Shown here one piece after another: positions 7,252 to 16,792 of a DNA stretch of 44,580 nt. The notes under the pieces are model-generated. The model was not told the DNA's origin. It was given only the letters and a program-made list of their open reading frames with translations, and did not search any database. The DNA is taken from NCBI GenBank assembly GCA_023426145.1, contig JAFABG010000033.1, positions 1 through 44,580 of the forward strand, read 5' to 3'. Positions within the stretch are counted from its first letter, which is position 1. Every line of letters starts with the position of its first letter. Source of the DNA: Bacteroidota bacterium (GTDB lineage: Bacteria; Bacteroidota; Bacteroidia; Bacteroidales; Bacteroidaceae). The position numbers and the translations under genes are program-made.

Positions 7252-9345
7252 TTACTTCACCTTCAACCACTTATCCAGCCACTCGAAGTACGTCCGTTGC
7301 CACAAAATACCATTTTGTGGTTTCAGCACCCAGTGATTCTCATCTGGATAGATCAGCAGTTCCGCAGGAACGCCACGCATGATTGCTGCATCGAACGCAG
7401 CCATCGCTTGGTTCGCAAGGATGCGGTAATCCTTCTCGCCGTGGATACATAAGATAGGAGTGTCCCATTTGTCCACGAAGAGGTGAGGAGAGTTGGCAAA
7501 CGTACGTTGAGCCACAGGGTTCTGTTTCTCCCAGTAGGCGCCACCCATATCCCAGTTTGCAAACCATTTCTCTTCCGTTTCCAAGTATTGCATTTCCATG
7601 TTGAAGATACCGTCGTGCGCGATGAACGCTTTGAAACGCTTGTTGTGATGGCCCGCCAACCAATACACAGAGAAACCTCCGAAGCTGGCACCCACGCAAC
7701 CTAGATGATCTTTGTCCACAAACGGTTCCTTCGCCATCTCGTCAATCGCGGTGAAGTAATCCTTCATACACTGGCCACCGTAGTCACCACTGATCTGCTC
7801 GTTCCATTCCACACCGAATCCCGGCAAGCCGCGACGGTTAGGAGCTACCACAATGTAGTCGTTCGCTGCCATGATCTGCAAGTTCCAACGGTATGACCAG
7901 AACTGGCTCACCGGACTCTGCGGACCACCCTCACAGAACAATAACGTCGGGTATTTCTTCTTCGGGTCAAACTTCGGCGGATAAACGACCCACGTCAGCA
8001 TCTGCTTGCCATCGGTTGTTTTCATCCAACGCGCTTCTACCTTACCCATCTCCAACTGATCATAGATCTGCTTGTTTTCCTGCGTTAATTGCTTCGTAGT
8101 GCCATCCAATGCCACCGCATAGATCTCGTCGCCCATGCTCAAAGAATGACGCTTAGCGATCAGTTGATCGCCAAACAACGCTGCACCATCATAGTCATAC
8201 ATGCCCGAAGTGATTGCTTTCACTGAATCCGTGCTCAAGTCGAGCGCATAGATATGTGTCTCGCCGTGCCATACTCCGGTGAAGAAGATCTTCTTTGCAT
8301 CCGCACTCCACACAAAAGCATCCACGTTCGATTCAAAAGCCTTGCTCACAAAGCGTTTCTCGCCTGTCTCCAGGTTCATCACGAACAGACGATTCAAGTC
8401 AGCTTCGTAACCATCGCGCTCCATGCTCTGCCAAGCCACATACTTGCCATCGGGTGAGTATTGCGGATTCGTATCGTAACCCTTATTTTCTTCGGTGATA
8501 TTTTTCGTTTCCTTCGTCTTCAGGTCGTACACATAAATATCCGAGTTCGTAGAAACAGCATACGCCAAGCCTGTCTTCTTACGCGAAGTGTACGCCACTT
8601 TGTCCGAGGTCGTGTTCCAAGCCAACTGCTCAATGCCACCCCACGGTTTCATCGGACTTTCATACGGTTCGCCAGCCATCACATCCACAATGTTCGTGAT
8701 GCCCTTGCCGTCAAAATCAGCCACAAAAGGATGTGGGGCCGTGGTCACCCATTCGTCCCAATGTTTATACATCAGATCCGTCACGATGATGCCCGAAGCT
8801 TTCGGAAGATCCGGATATTTATCCGCGGTGCTCTTTGTGGTTTTCACTTGCGCGATGAACAGCAACTTCTTGCCATCTGGTGAAAGCGAATACCCTTCGA
8901 TGTCTCCATCGTAGTTTGTCAGTTGGCGACGTTCGCTACCGTCGGGGTTCATCTCGAAGAGCTGGCTGCTACCGTTGTCGTTACTCAGGAAAGCCAGTTT
9001 TGTTCCCCCTTTGATCCAGCTCACCTCATTCTCCTGAAAAGAAGTGTGGGTAATCTGTAGGTTGTCGCTTCCGTCAGCGTTCATCACAAACACTTCGCGG
9101 TTACTCTTATTTTCCGGCACGCTGTAGTACGCCACCGTGTACACAATCTTCTTCCCGTCGGGCGCCACAGCGAATCCGCCGATACGTCCCATAGCCCAAA
9201 GCGCTTCGGGTGTCATGCGCTTTCCTTCAATCTTAATATCCGATTTTCCGATAAGCGCCTGCTCCGTTTTGCCTGCGTCTTTCGTTCCGCCGCAGGCAGC
9301 TAACAACATTGCTGCCGACATCATAAATAGATTTGTTTGTCTCAT
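7252..9345 (-). CDS. S9 family peptidase (DPP5-like) lipoprotein
   Basis: This 697-residue prolyl-oligopeptidase-type serine peptidase is probably a surface or periplasmic dipeptidyl/acyl-peptidase used in peptide breakdown. The N-terminus MRQTNLFMMSAAMLLAACGG is a lipoprotein signal with lipobox LAAC. Residues of about 50-430 form a beta-propeller with repeated PDGKK and PDGS blade motifs. The C-terminal alpha/beta-hydrolase domain has the triad S554 (GASFGG), D639 (HGEKDYR) and H671 (DENHW). Length and layout resemble Porphyromonas DPP5. It follows the MATE gene by 47 bases on the same strand and ends before a strong terminator. Substrate preference is not visible from sequence. Confidence 0.9.
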   Translation of the reverse strand: MRQTNLFMMSAAMLLAACGGTKDAGKTEQALIGKSDIKIEGKRMTPEALWAMGRIGGFAVAPDGKKIVYTVAYYSVPENKSNREVFVMNADGSDNLQITHTSFQENEVSWIKGGTKLAFLSNDNGSSQLFEMNPDGSERRQLTNYDGDIEGYSLSPDGKKLLFIAQVKTTKSTADKYPDLPKASGIIVTDLMYKHWDEWVTTAPHPFVADFDGKGITNIVDVMAGEPYESPMKPWGGIEQLAWNTTSDKVAYTSRKKTGLAYAVSTNSDIYVYDLKTKETKNITEENKGYDTNPQYSPDGKYVAWQSMERDGYEADLNRLFVMNLETGEKRFVSKAFESNVDAFVWSADAKKIFFTGVWHGETHIYALDLSTDSVKAITSGMYDYDGAALFGDQLIAKRHSLSMGDEIYAVALDGTTKQLTQENKQIYDQLEMGKVEARWMKTTDGKQMLTWVVYPPKFDPKKKYPTLLFCEGGPQSPVSQFWSYRWNLQIMAANDYIVVAPNRRGLPGFGVEWNEQISGDYGGQCMKDYFTAIDEMAKEPFVDKDHLGCVGASFGGFSVYWLAGHHNKRFKAFIAHDGIFNMEMQYLETEEKWFANWDMGGAYWEKQNPVAQRTFANSPHLFVDKWDTPILCIHGEKDYRILANQAMAAFDAAIMRGVPAELLIYPDENHWVLKPQNGILWQRTYFEWLDKWLKVK

Positions 9346-9392
9346 ATTCGTTTAAAAAAATGATTTGCTTGCGAAGATAATGAAAAAACGTT

Positions 9393-10724
9393 TTAAATCT
9401 CCTTTTTCTGCCAGTTTCCTTTCTTTATGTAAAGGTAACAGAACAAAAACGTGAAGAAACCATACACCCATTCCGTGGTCCAAGCGAAGGCCACATCCAT
9501 TTTCAGGTAGAGGATGGTATAGACTGCATACACCAGATAGATCGTCAGCACCGCCATCTCCATAAAGAGACCTGTGCGGGTATTTCCCGTGCCGGATACC
9601 GATTGGAAATAGACATTCGCAGGCACCAGCACCACGTAGGCTGAGCAGAGCACCCAGAGCGAGGGCACTGCAGCCGCTCTCAAGTCGGGAATGTCCGTGT
9701 AGACCCGCATCACGAGGTCGGGTGCTAGGCAAAAGAAGAGTAGGATAGGAGCCACGCACAGATACCCGATGCGGACATGCTGCACAATCGTACCCCGCAC
9801 ACAATCCTTGTCGCCTGCACCAATCAGGTTACTCACTAGCGAACCGCAGGTGGCTGCGAAAGCCATCATCACCATAAACGGGATGCCCGATGCACTGCGG
9901 ATGATGTTCGCAATGGCTAGCGGACGTTCGCCCAGATGTTCCACAAACAGGAAAAAGAGAAACCAGGTCGATAGGGAGACGAAGTTTTGAATCATTGTCC
10001 ATAGCGATACGTCCAACATCCGTTTCAGGGTTTTGCTCCGGAATTTTGCCAACACGTTCAATCCGTACTTCGCCACATCAATGTGCTTCCACGTGTAGAT
10101 CACGAAGAAGATCACCGACATCAGTTCCGCCAATGACGAACCGATAGCTGCCCCCGCAATACCCAGTTCCGGGAAGCCCAGCTTACCGAAGATCAGGATA
10201 TAGTTGAACACAATGTTCGAGAGCACCATCACCACGGAGTTCAGCGTGAGGGTCTTCGTTTGCGTGGTCCCTACGAAGTAGGCGCGAAACATCACCCCGA
10301 TAAACGAGAAGAAGAAACCGTACACCCGCCAGTGGATGTAGCTCGATGCCGCCTCGTAGATGTGGGGCGACGAGATGATCCGTTCCAGAATCAGTGGAGA
10401 GAACACCATCGACAGGGTAAACAGTACCGCAGCAGTGGCCAACAAGAAATACACGCCCTGATAGAAGATCGGACCGATCTCCTCAAAACGCTTCTCCCCG
10501 TTGCGGCGGGCGATCAGGATTTGCGCCCCGATGCTGAAGCCGAAAGCCATCATGAAGATAGCCAGATAATACACGCCTGCGATGGCCGAAGCCCCCAGTT
10601 CAATCTCACCCACTCGCCCCAGAAAAGCCGTGTCGGTGATCCCGATCAGTTGCTCCATGAGTAGGCTGATCAGAATGGGGTAGGCGATCATCCAAATTTC
10701 CTTATAGGTATATTTTGTCTTCAT
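9393..10724 (-). CDS. MATE family efflux transporter
   Basis: This 443-residue inner-membrane protein has about 12 hydrophobic segments in two similar halves. It starts with MKTKYTYKEIWMIAYPILISLLMEQLIG and has the TAFLGRVGEIELGASAIAG block typical of MATE exporters, which drive out drugs and metabolites using Na+ or H+ gradients. The second half begins near SLWTMIQNFVSL, about residue 240. It lies between the yidC terminator and the S9 peptidase gene, all on the minus strand. The frame is open throughout and the substrate is unknown. An overlapping frame at 9352-9804 is a shadow of this gene. Confidence 0.92.
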   Translation of the reverse strand: MKTKYTYKEIWMIAYPILISLLMEQLIGITDTAFLGRVGEIELGASAIAGVYYLAIFMMAFGFSIGAQILIARRNGEKRFEEIGPIFYQGVYFLLATAAVLFTLSMVFSPLILERIISSPHIYEAASSYIHWRVYGFFFSFIGVMFRAYFVGTTQTKTLTLNSVVMVLSNIVFNYILIFGKLGFPELGIAGAAIGSSLAELMSVIFFVIYTWKHIDVAKYGLNVLAKFRSKTLKRMLDVSLWTMIQNFVSLSTWFLFFLFVEHLGERPLAIANIIRSASGIPFMVMMAFAATCGSLVSNLIGAGDKDCVRGTIVQHVRIGYLCVAPILLFFCLAPDLVMRVYTDIPDLRAAAVPSLWVLCSAYVVLVPANVYFQSVSGTGNTRTGLFMEMAVLTIYLVYAVYTILYLKMDVAFAWTTEWVYGFFTFLFCYLYIKKGNWQKKEI

Positions 10725-10767
10725 TTGTTTTTTGAGTTCGTAATTTCCCCGCTACGTGCAGAGAAAA

Positions 10768-10805
10768 GAAAGCCGGATCAACTCGTTAGAGATTGTCCGG
10801 CTTTC
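10768..10805 (-). terminator. Terminator after yidC
   Basis: The arms gaaagccgga and tccggctttc form a 10-base GC-containing stem. On the minus strand the 3' arm runs into TTTCTTTTCTC. It lies 40 bases past the yidC stop, so it probably ends the pyrG-yidC transcript and separates it from the MATE gene. Confidence 0.8.
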
Positions 10806-10844
10806 TCAGAATTTTATTTCAGCGTTATCGAACGCGATACCGCT

Positions 10845-12686
10845 TTATTTATTCTTCCTTGCTGCTTCCTGTTGCTTTTGCATCGCTTCCAAGCGTGCAG
10901 CAAATCCGGTTTTTTTCATTTGTTTCGGGTCCTTCTTCTTCGCTTCCAAGATGGCAAGCAATTTCTGCTCGTCGGTGGTGCGACGTAAGAAGATCATAGT
11001 CACTACGCTGATCAGGGTAGACACGAAATAGTAATAGTTCAATCCGGCCGGATAATCGTTCAAGACGAACAAGAACATTAACGGCATCAGATACATCATC
11101 CATTTCATGGCAGCCATTTGAGGTTGCGCACCCGTATCCTGCATCGTCATGGTGAACTTCGTGTTCAAGATGTTTGTGGCAGTCATCAGCACACAGAACA
11201 AGCTCAAGTGGTCACCCAAGAAAGGGATATGGAAAGGGAAGTGGATAAACGCATCATAGGTCGATAAATCCGCTGCCCACAAGAAACCTTGTTGACGCAA
11301 TTCGATCGCACTCGGCACAAACATAAACAACGCCATCAGGATAGGGAATTGCAATAACATCGGTAGACAGCCACCCATTGGGCTTACTCCGTATTGACTG
11401 TAAAGACCCATCACCTCCTGTTGTTTCTTCATCGCATCTTCCTGCTTAGGATACTTCTTGCCGATCTCGTCGATTTTCGGTTTCAGCACACGCATCTTAG
11501 CCGATGACATATACGTTTTCCAAGTAGCCGGATACACCACCACCTTCACGATGATCGTCAAGATCAACAGCACAAAGCCCATGCTCAATCCCCAGCCGGT
11601 CAACCAGTCGAAGATGTTGATCGTTACAAATTGGTTGATCCAACGTACCAATGGCCATCCCAGATACACCAAGCGGTGAAGTTCCCACTTCTCTGTGCGA
11701 CCCTTATCCAGCGCTTTCAATGTCTTGAAATGGTTCGGACCGAAGTACATAAACATTTCTGTCGGTTGCTTCCCTGTGGGGTCGAAGAACGTACTCATCT
11801 CCGCAGCGTAATCCTTGATATATCCGCTGCCTTGTTTTTCCAATTTCGATTTCACCGTCACCTTGTTGAAGTCCTGATTGGCAATCATCACTGCTGAGAA
11901 GAATTGGTTCTTGAACGCCACCCAGTCTAGCGGAGTCGTGCTCAAATCCTTTTCATCATCTTTGGCAGCCGATAGATTATCCACGCCTTCACCCTTCACC
12001 TTATAGGTCAGTTCCGAGAGACGGTTTTCGTAGGTGAAGCCCTGTTCCAGCTGACGCGCCTTTTGGCTCCAGTCGATGTCCACATATTCCGTGTTCGCCA
12101 GTTTGCCCTCCATGTTCGTCGCTTTAATCGCGAAGCTCATCAGGTAGCTACCCGGTTTCAGGGTATAGATAAAGTCGATGTAGCTGTCCGCATCAGCAGA
12201 AAGACGCATAGTCACACTGCTATCCGTGCGGTTCACCGCTTCAAAGTAACAATCTTTCGTTTGAATCGCTCCCTCCTTGTTGTAGAAGTTGAAGTTCATC
12301 GTAGCATCGTCTCCTTCAAACAACATCACCGGATTTTTCCGATCCTGTTCCTTGTAGTCCTTCAAACTGGCCGAGTACACTCGTCCCCCTTGAGTAGATA
12401 AAGTCACCGTAGCCACTTCGTTGGCAATGCTTACTTTCTCATCCGTACCGTTCAGTGCGTTGAAAAACAAAGCCGACGAATCATTTGCCACAGCCATTTT
12501 CTTTTCATTTGCCAATGCGGCTTCCGTCTTGGCTTTCAGCGCTTCCTGTTGCTGTTGCACCACGGCAATAGAATCGTAGTATTTCTTTTGAGCAGCTTGC
12601 TGTTCGTCGCTCGGACGGCTCAGAAAGCTGAATCCCACTAGTAATACACCTATTAAAACGAGACCTGTAATGGTGTTTTTGTCCAT
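10845..12686 (-). CDS. yidC: Membrane protein insertase YidC
   Basis: This 613-residue inner-membrane insertase places proteins in the membrane, alone or with Sec. An N-terminal membrane helix (MDKNTITGLVLIGVLLVGFSFL) is followed by a large periplasmic P1 domain (about residues 60-340). The conserved C-terminal 60-kDa core (about 365-580) has five membrane segments and the QKYYD/MGGCLPMLLQFPILMALF-type signature. The basic tail (KKKDPKQMKKTG, then KNK) fits a ribosome-contacting end. Size is typical for Bacteroidetes. It starts 36 bases after pyrG on the same strand, suggesting cotranscription. Confidence 0.97.
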   Translation of the reverse strand: MDKNTITGLVLIGVLLVGFSFLSRPSDEQQAAQKKYYDSIAVVQQQQEALKAKTEAALANEKKMAVANDSSALFFNALNGTDEKVSIANEVATVTLSTQGGRVYSASLKDYKEQDRKNPVMLFEGDDATMNFNFYNKEGAIQTKDCYFEAVNRTDSSVTMRLSADADSYIDFIYTLKPGSYLMSFAIKATNMEGKLANTEYVDIDWSQKARQLEQGFTYENRLSELTYKVKGEGVDNLSAAKDDEKDLSTTPLDWVAFKNQFFSAVMIANQDFNKVTVKSKLEKQGSGYIKDYAAEMSTFFDPTGKQPTEMFMYFGPNHFKTLKALDKGRTEKWELHRLVYLGWPLVRWINQFVTINIFDWLTGWGLSMGFVLLILTIIVKVVVYPATWKTYMSSAKMRVLKPKIDEIGKKYPKQEDAMKKQQEVMGLYSQYGVSPMGGCLPMLLQFPILMALFMFVPSAIELRQQGFLWAADLSTYDAFIHFPFHIPFLGDHLSLFCVLMTATNILNTKFTMTMQDTGAQPQMAAMKWMMYLMPLMFLFVLNDYPAGLNYYYFVSTLISVVTMIFLRRTTDEQKLLAILEAKKKDPKQMKKTGFAARLEAMQKQQEAARKNK

Positions 12687-12722
12687 TCTCTTTTTTCTTC
12701 TGATTTTATAACTAATAAAAAC

Positions 12723-14336
12723 TTATTTCTGTTCGTTGTCGATGGCTGCTTTCACGAACGACAGGAACAACGGGTGCGGATTGAGCACTGTGCTACTGTA
12801 TTCGGGGTGGAACTGTGTGCCCACAAACCATTTCAACTTCGGAATCTCAACGATTTCTACCAAGTCTGATTCAGGGTTGATCCCCACGCATCGCATGCCG
12901 GCAGCTTCGTATTCCTTCTTGAAGTCATTGTTAAATTCGAAGCGGTGACGGTGACGTTCCTGGATGTGCTCTGTTCCATACGCTTTGATGGCAATAGAAT
13001 CTTTCTGAAGCACACATTCGTAAGCGCCTAGACGCATCGTTCCGCCCATGTTCGTAATGGCTTTTTGCTCTTCCATGATGTCGATCACGTTGTGAGGCGT
13101 CTTCTCGTCCATCTCTGTAGAGTTGGCATCCGCATAGCCCAACACGTTGCGAGCAAACTCGATGGCGATACACTGCATACCCAGACAAATACCGAAAGTC
13201 GGGATATCTTGCGTGCGAGCATATTTAATCGCTACAAATTTACCCTCGATACCGCGCTGACCAAATCCCGGGCCGATCAATACCCCCGACATTCCCTTTA
13301 ACGCTTCGGCTACATTCTCGTCCGTCAGCTTCTCACTGTTTACGAAGTCCACTTCCACCTTGCGGTCGTTGTACGTACCTGCTTGTGATAACGCTTCACG
13401 GATGGATTTGTAAGCATCTTGCAAATCATATTTACCCACCAAAGCAATGTGGATCGCATCCTTTTTCTGAGCGGCATGGCGACGTTCGAGGAAGTTACGC
13501 CAAGGACCCAATGTCGGATTCTCACCGTTAGGCAATCCCATTTTCTCCAAAATAGTGGTATCCAATCCCTGTTCCTGCATCAACAAAGGCACCTCGTAGA
13601 TCGTTTCCGCGTCGATAGATTGTACCACCGCTTTGTCGTCTACGTTACAGAATTGAGCCACCTTCTTACGCAAGCCGTCGCTCAACTTATGTTCCGCGCG
13701 GAGCACCAATACGTCCGGCTGAATACCCACACTTTGCAATTCCTTCACCGAGTGTTGCGTCGGTTTCGTTTTCAATTCGCCCGCCGCAGCCAAATACGGA
13801 ACATACGTCAAGTGTACGCACAACGCGTTCTTGCCCAGTTCCCATTTCAATTGGCGGATACTTTCCAGATAGGGGAGAGATTCGATGTCGCCCACCGTGC
13901 CACCGATTTCAGTGATCACGAAGTCGAACTTAAATTTATTGCCCAGCAATTTCACGTTTCTCTTGATCTCATCCGTGATGTGCGGAATCACCTGAATCGT
14001 TTTGCCGAGATAATCACCGCGGCGTTCCTTGTCGATCACACTCTTGTAGATCCTTCCGGTGGTGATGTTGTTGGCTTTCGTGGTTTGAATACCTAGAAAA
14101 CGTTCGTAATGTCCCAGGTCGAGGTCCGCTTCGTGTCCGTCTACCGTAACATAGCACTCTCCGTGCTCATAAGGGTTCAGTGTACCCGGGTCGATATTGA
14201 TATACGGGTCAAATTTTTGGATGGTTACATTGTAACCTCTTGCTTGAAGCAACTTGCCGATGGATGATGAGATGATACCCTTTCCTAACGAAGAGGCCAC
14301 ACCACCGGTAACGAAAATATACTTTGTTTCTCCCAC
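12723..14336 (-). CDS. pyrG: CTP synthase
   Basis: This enzyme converts UTP to CTP using ATP and glutamine. The N-terminal synthetase domain starts GETKYIFVTGGVASSLGKG, with the P-loop-like GGVASSLGKG. The C-terminal class I glutamine amidotransferase domain has nucleophile C384 (GICLGMQC) and H510/E512 (HPEYS). I place the start at the GTG at 14336 (537 residues), because a longer reading from TTG at 14396 would begin inside the -7 promoter element and add 20 residues not expected in the family. It is followed by yidC. The usual bacterial length is 535-545. Confidence 0.95.
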   Translation of the reverse strand: MGETKYIFVTGGVASSLGKGIISSSIGKLLQARGYNVTIQKFDPYINIDPGTLNPYEHGECYVTVDGHEADLDLGHYERFLGIQTTKANNITTGRIYKSVIDKERRGDYLGKTIQVIPHITDEIKRNVKLLGNKFKFDFVITEIGGTVGDIESLPYLESIRQLKWELGKNALCVHLTYVPYLAAAGELKTKPTQHSVKELQSVGIQPDVLVLRAEHKLSDGLRKKVAQFCNVDDKAVVQSIDAETIYEVPLLMQEQGLDTTILEKMGLPNGENPTLGPWRNFLERRHAAQKKDAIHIALVGKYDLQDAYKSIREALSQAGTYNDRKVEVDFVNSEKLTDENVAEALKGMSGVLIGPGFGQRGIEGKFVAIKYARTQDIPTFGICLGMQCIAIEFARNVLGYADANSTEMDEKTPHNVIDIMEEQKAITNMGGTMRLGAYECVLQKDSIAIKAYGTEHIQERHRHRFEFNNDFKKEYEAAGMRCVGINPESDLVEIVEIPKLKWFVGTQFHPEYSSTVLNPHPLFLSFVKAAIDNEQK

Positions 14337-14393
14337 AGCTGTAACTGTTTTAATTATTTTGACTTTAGTAGTTTCTAACGAACTTAAAAAGCG

Positions 14394-14401
14394 CAAAATT
14401 A
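14394..14401 (-). promoter_or_regulatory. Promoter -7 element of pyrG
   Basis: The minus strand reads TAATTTTG, matching TAnnTTTG, 57 bases before the GTG start of pyrG. No convincing -33 TTTG is seen. It argues against the upstream TTG as the translation start. Confidence 0.5.
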
Positions 14402-14494
14402 AGAAAAAAGAGGCAGAAGTCCGCTATATCCCGTTACTATTTTATTAAAAAATGCAATTTTAAAGTAATCCTATGATTTCTAAACAAAATAATG

Positions 14495-14502
14495 TAGATT
14501 TG
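14495..14502 (+). promoter_or_regulatory. Promoter -7 element of the DUF3078 gene
   Basis: TAGATTTG matches TAnnTTTG exactly and lies 18 bases before the ATG at 14521. A good -33 element is not seen. Its position makes an upstream ATG at 14473 an unlikely start. Confidence 0.5.
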
Positions 14503-14520
14503 CAGCAAATTAGGAATATT

Positions 14521-15963
14521 ATGAGAAAAAAGTGGTTATCATTCGTAGTTTTTACTTCATTTATCTCCTTATCGCTCACGGCACAAACCCCTATACATCC
14601 GTCTACTGTGGTGGGCCAGGCGAAGATAGCGAGAGCCGACACTCTTTCGGCTGAACTTCAAAAGTATTTAATGCTCAAGTTGAACCTTTCGGACGGTGCG
14701 CCGAAGCTGGACACTGTATCCTTTTTATATAACAAATATATCGCTCAGCTCGACTACCTGAACGACCCTTCCGTGCCACCGCGTTACATACCCAGCGATC
14801 CCAACTATTTCCGGTTGTTCACTCCGCTGGCGTATTATTACGCCCCTATGGCACAATTTTCCAAGCTCGATTGGACTCCTTTTCAGTTCGAATCTCCGCT
14901 GGATAAACTCACTGCCGAACTGCTGCCTTGCGATACTGTAACTTTTACACAAACCGCTCGTGCCGCTACCGGAGTCAATAAAGCCCTGATGAGTCTCTAT
15001 CTGTCTCATCCCGAACTCGTGGTCACTACCGAAGATCGCATCATGAGTCGCGAAGTTTTCCGTCGCGATGTGAGACCTCATATCTCGCCAAATGCCACCG
15101 TACTCCATCTTTTCCAACCCGAGCAGATGGATAGCAATGTAGGCAAATCGCATATCAAATTCTTCCGTCCCAACTGGTGGGTTACCGGTGGAAACGGATC
15201 GTTGCAAGTCACCCAGAACCATATCTCCGACAACTGGTATAAAGGGGGAGAAAGTAACTTTTCCGGTCTGGCGACTTTGCAGCTCACCGCCAATTACAAT
15301 GATAACGAAAAAATACTATTCGAGAATCAAGTCGAGGCCAAACTCGGGATCACCTCAACACCTTCCGATAAATACCACGACTACCTGATCAATACCGACC
15401 AGTTCCGTCTCTATAACAAACTCGGTTTCCGTGCTCGCAAGAATTGGTACTACACCGTCACTTCCGAGTTTAAGACTCAGTTCTGTCACGGTTATAAAGC
15501 CAATAAAGAAGAACTCGTTTCCGCTTTCCTGTCTCCGGCCGATTTGGCGGTCAGTGTCGGTATGGACTATAAGCTAAAAAAGAAAACCTATAATCTTTCC
15601 GTGTTCATGGGTCCCCTTACCTACAACCTCCGCTATGTGGGCAATCGGGAAGTCGACGAAACCAAGTTTGGACTCGAAGAAGGCAAATACTCCAAGAACG
15701 ACTTTGGTTCGCAGCTGCAATGCACGCTCAACTGGAAGATCATCTCTTCCGTTACGCTCGATTCTCGTTTCAACTACCTCACCAATTACGATTGGGTACG
15801 AATGGAGTGGGAGAACACCTTCAACTTCGTGTTGAACCGCTACCTCTCTACCAAGCTCTATCTGCATGCCCGTTTCGACGATAGCACCAAGCCTACTGTC
15901 GAAAACGGCAGCTTCTTTCAGTTGAAAGAGCTGCTCAGTTTCGGTATCAATTACAAATGGTGA
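14521..15963 (+). CDS. DUF3078 outer-membrane beta-barrel protein
   Basis: This 480-residue protein has a cleavable signal peptide (MRKKWLSFVVFTSFISLSLTAQ, cut expected after TAQ). The N-terminal 170 residues are a soluble region. From about residue 215 onward, WYKGGESNFSGLATLQLTANYN begins the DUF3078 domain. This domain consists of alternating beta-strand segments with many aromatics and ends in NYKW, a typical outer-membrane barrel C-terminus. Families like this are Bacteroidetes outer-membrane proteins of unknown function. The ATG at 14521 is preferred to 14473 because of the promoter and the signal peptide. It is divergent from pyrG and convergent with the DUF4373 gene. Confidence 0.88.
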   Translation: MRKKWLSFVVFTSFISLSLTAQTPIHPSTVVGQAKIARADTLSAELQKYLMLKLNLSDGAPKLDTVSFLYNKYIAQLDYLNDPSVPPRYIPSDPNYFRLFTPLAYYYAPMAQFSKLDWTPFQFESPLDKLTAELLPCDTVTFTQTARAATGVNKALMSLYLSHPELVVTTEDRIMSREVFRRDVRPHISPNATVLHLFQPEQMDSNVGKSHIKFFRPNWWVTGGNGSLQVTQNHISDNWYKGGESNFSGLATLQLTANYNDNEKILFENQVEAKLGITSTPSDKYHDYLINTDQFRLYNKLGFRARKNWYYTVTSEFKTQFCHGYKANKEELVSAFLSPADLAVSVGMDYKLKKKTYNLSVFMGPLTYNLRYVGNREVDETKFGLEEGKYSKNDFGSQLQCTLNWKIISSVTLDSRFNYLTNYDWVRMEWENTFNFVLNRYLSTKLYLHARFDDSTKPTVENGSFFQLKELLSFGINYKW

Positions 15964-15988
15964 AATAAAAAGAACTATTTTTATTCCG

Positions 15989-16014
15989 CTGCGCCTGCCT
16001 TAGTGCGGGCGCAG
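15989..16014 (-). terminator. Possible hairpin at the convergent gene ends
   Basis: The arms ctgcgcc and ggcgcag pair around a 12-base loop and span the stop codon of the DUF4373 gene. An A/T-rich segment, aataaaaagaactatttttatt, lies just beyond. It may terminate the minus-strand transcript. The overlap with the coding end makes this uncertain. Confidence 0.45.
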
Positions 16015-16767
16015 AACAGAAATCAGATATCTACCCGGATTCTCGATCTTTGTCCACTTTGTGTTAGCTAGCGTGAGCCACACCTGCGTGCCTTTTCGAC
16101 CATAGTCCGATAGCTTCAGAATCGCAGCCAGCTCCTTGCGGTTCTTCACCCCCAGATGGAATAAGCTTTCCAATAACCCCATCACATTGTGCGTATCCTT
16201 ATTCCTCGCATATCCCGGGATTATCAACTCAGGCGAAGCTGAATCTTCTTCCTTCCTCCCTGCTATACTCTCCTCTGCTTTACTCTCCTTTTCTTTACTT
16301 TGTTCAGAATTGTCTGCATTTTCGGTAGAATTGTCTACAGGTTGTTCTCCTTTCTTATCTGTTTCCGGCTTCTTTTTCTCTGTTTCGATGAGTAAAAACG
16401 GCAATTCATCTAGGTTACGTTTGCGGCGCGAAGTCGCTTCCAACCACACCTGCTGAATATCCTCCGACGTTAAGATGCCATACAGGTGATAACTCTCCTC
16501 ATTGAAAAAGCCCTTCGTCACTAAGATTTCGATCACATCGTTCATCTGCTTGCCCGATAATTCGCCACCCAGTTTGCGCGCAAAGATCAGCGATTGCTCC
16601 TCGCCCCAAGGAATGTAGTACCCCTCTTTAAAAATTTTACAAAGCAATTTGCAGATTGCTCCGTCCACTCTGATGCCATATTTTGCTTCCGCCAGTTCGA
16701 CGGCATCCTTATCGAAAAAGTTCACTTTAAACGGGAAATAATCCACACTCAAATACGTAGTACTCAT
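16000..16767 (-). CDS. DUF4373 (Lin1244/Lin1753-like) domain protein
   Basis: This 255-residue protein has an N-terminal DUF4373 domain (about 1-120). The block YFPFKVNFFDKDAVELAEAKYGIRVDGAICKLLC, here seen as YFPFKVNFFD then AEAKYGIRVDG, and the turn KEGYYIPWGEE are diagnostic. The middle (about 125-185) is low-complexity and charged (ENADNSEQSKEKESKAEES). A C-terminal part (about 190-255) includes VWLTLANTKWTKIENPGRYL. The domain occurs in phage and mobile-element replication proteins and in Bacteroidales proteins near capsule loci. The role here is unknown. It is probably cotranscribed with the gene 25 bases upstream. Confidence 0.85.
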   Translation of the reverse strand: MSTTYLSVDYFPFKVNFFDKDAVELAEAKYGIRVDGAICKLLCKIFKEGYYIPWGEEQSLIFARKLGGELSGKQMNDVIEILVTKGFFNEESYHLYGILTSEDIQQVWLEATSRRKRNLDELPFLLIETEKKKPETDKKGEQPVDNSTENADNSEQSKEKESKAEESIAGRKEEDSASPELIIPGYARNKDTHNVMGLLESLFHLGVKNRKELAAILKLSDYGRKGTQVWLTLANTKWTKIENPGRYLISVLRPH

Positions 16768-16792
16768 GATTTTTTTGTTTTAGTTTTAAGTT

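Noticed and set aside
9352..9804. 150-residue open frame overlapping the end of the MATE gene
   Set aside because: Alternate frame of a clear MATE transporter; it has no motif of its own.
13419..14096. 225-residue plus-strand open frame opposite pyrG
   Set aside because: It is a mirror frame of the highly conserved CTP synthase; histidine- and arginine-rich composition is typical of such shadows.
14337..14396. N-terminal extension of CTP synthase from a TTG codon
   Set aside because: It would start within a TAnnTTTG promoter element and adds residues not expected in the family.
14473..14520. Upstream ATG for the DUF3078 gene
   Set aside because: It lies before the -7 promoter element and would hide the signal peptide that begins at 14521.
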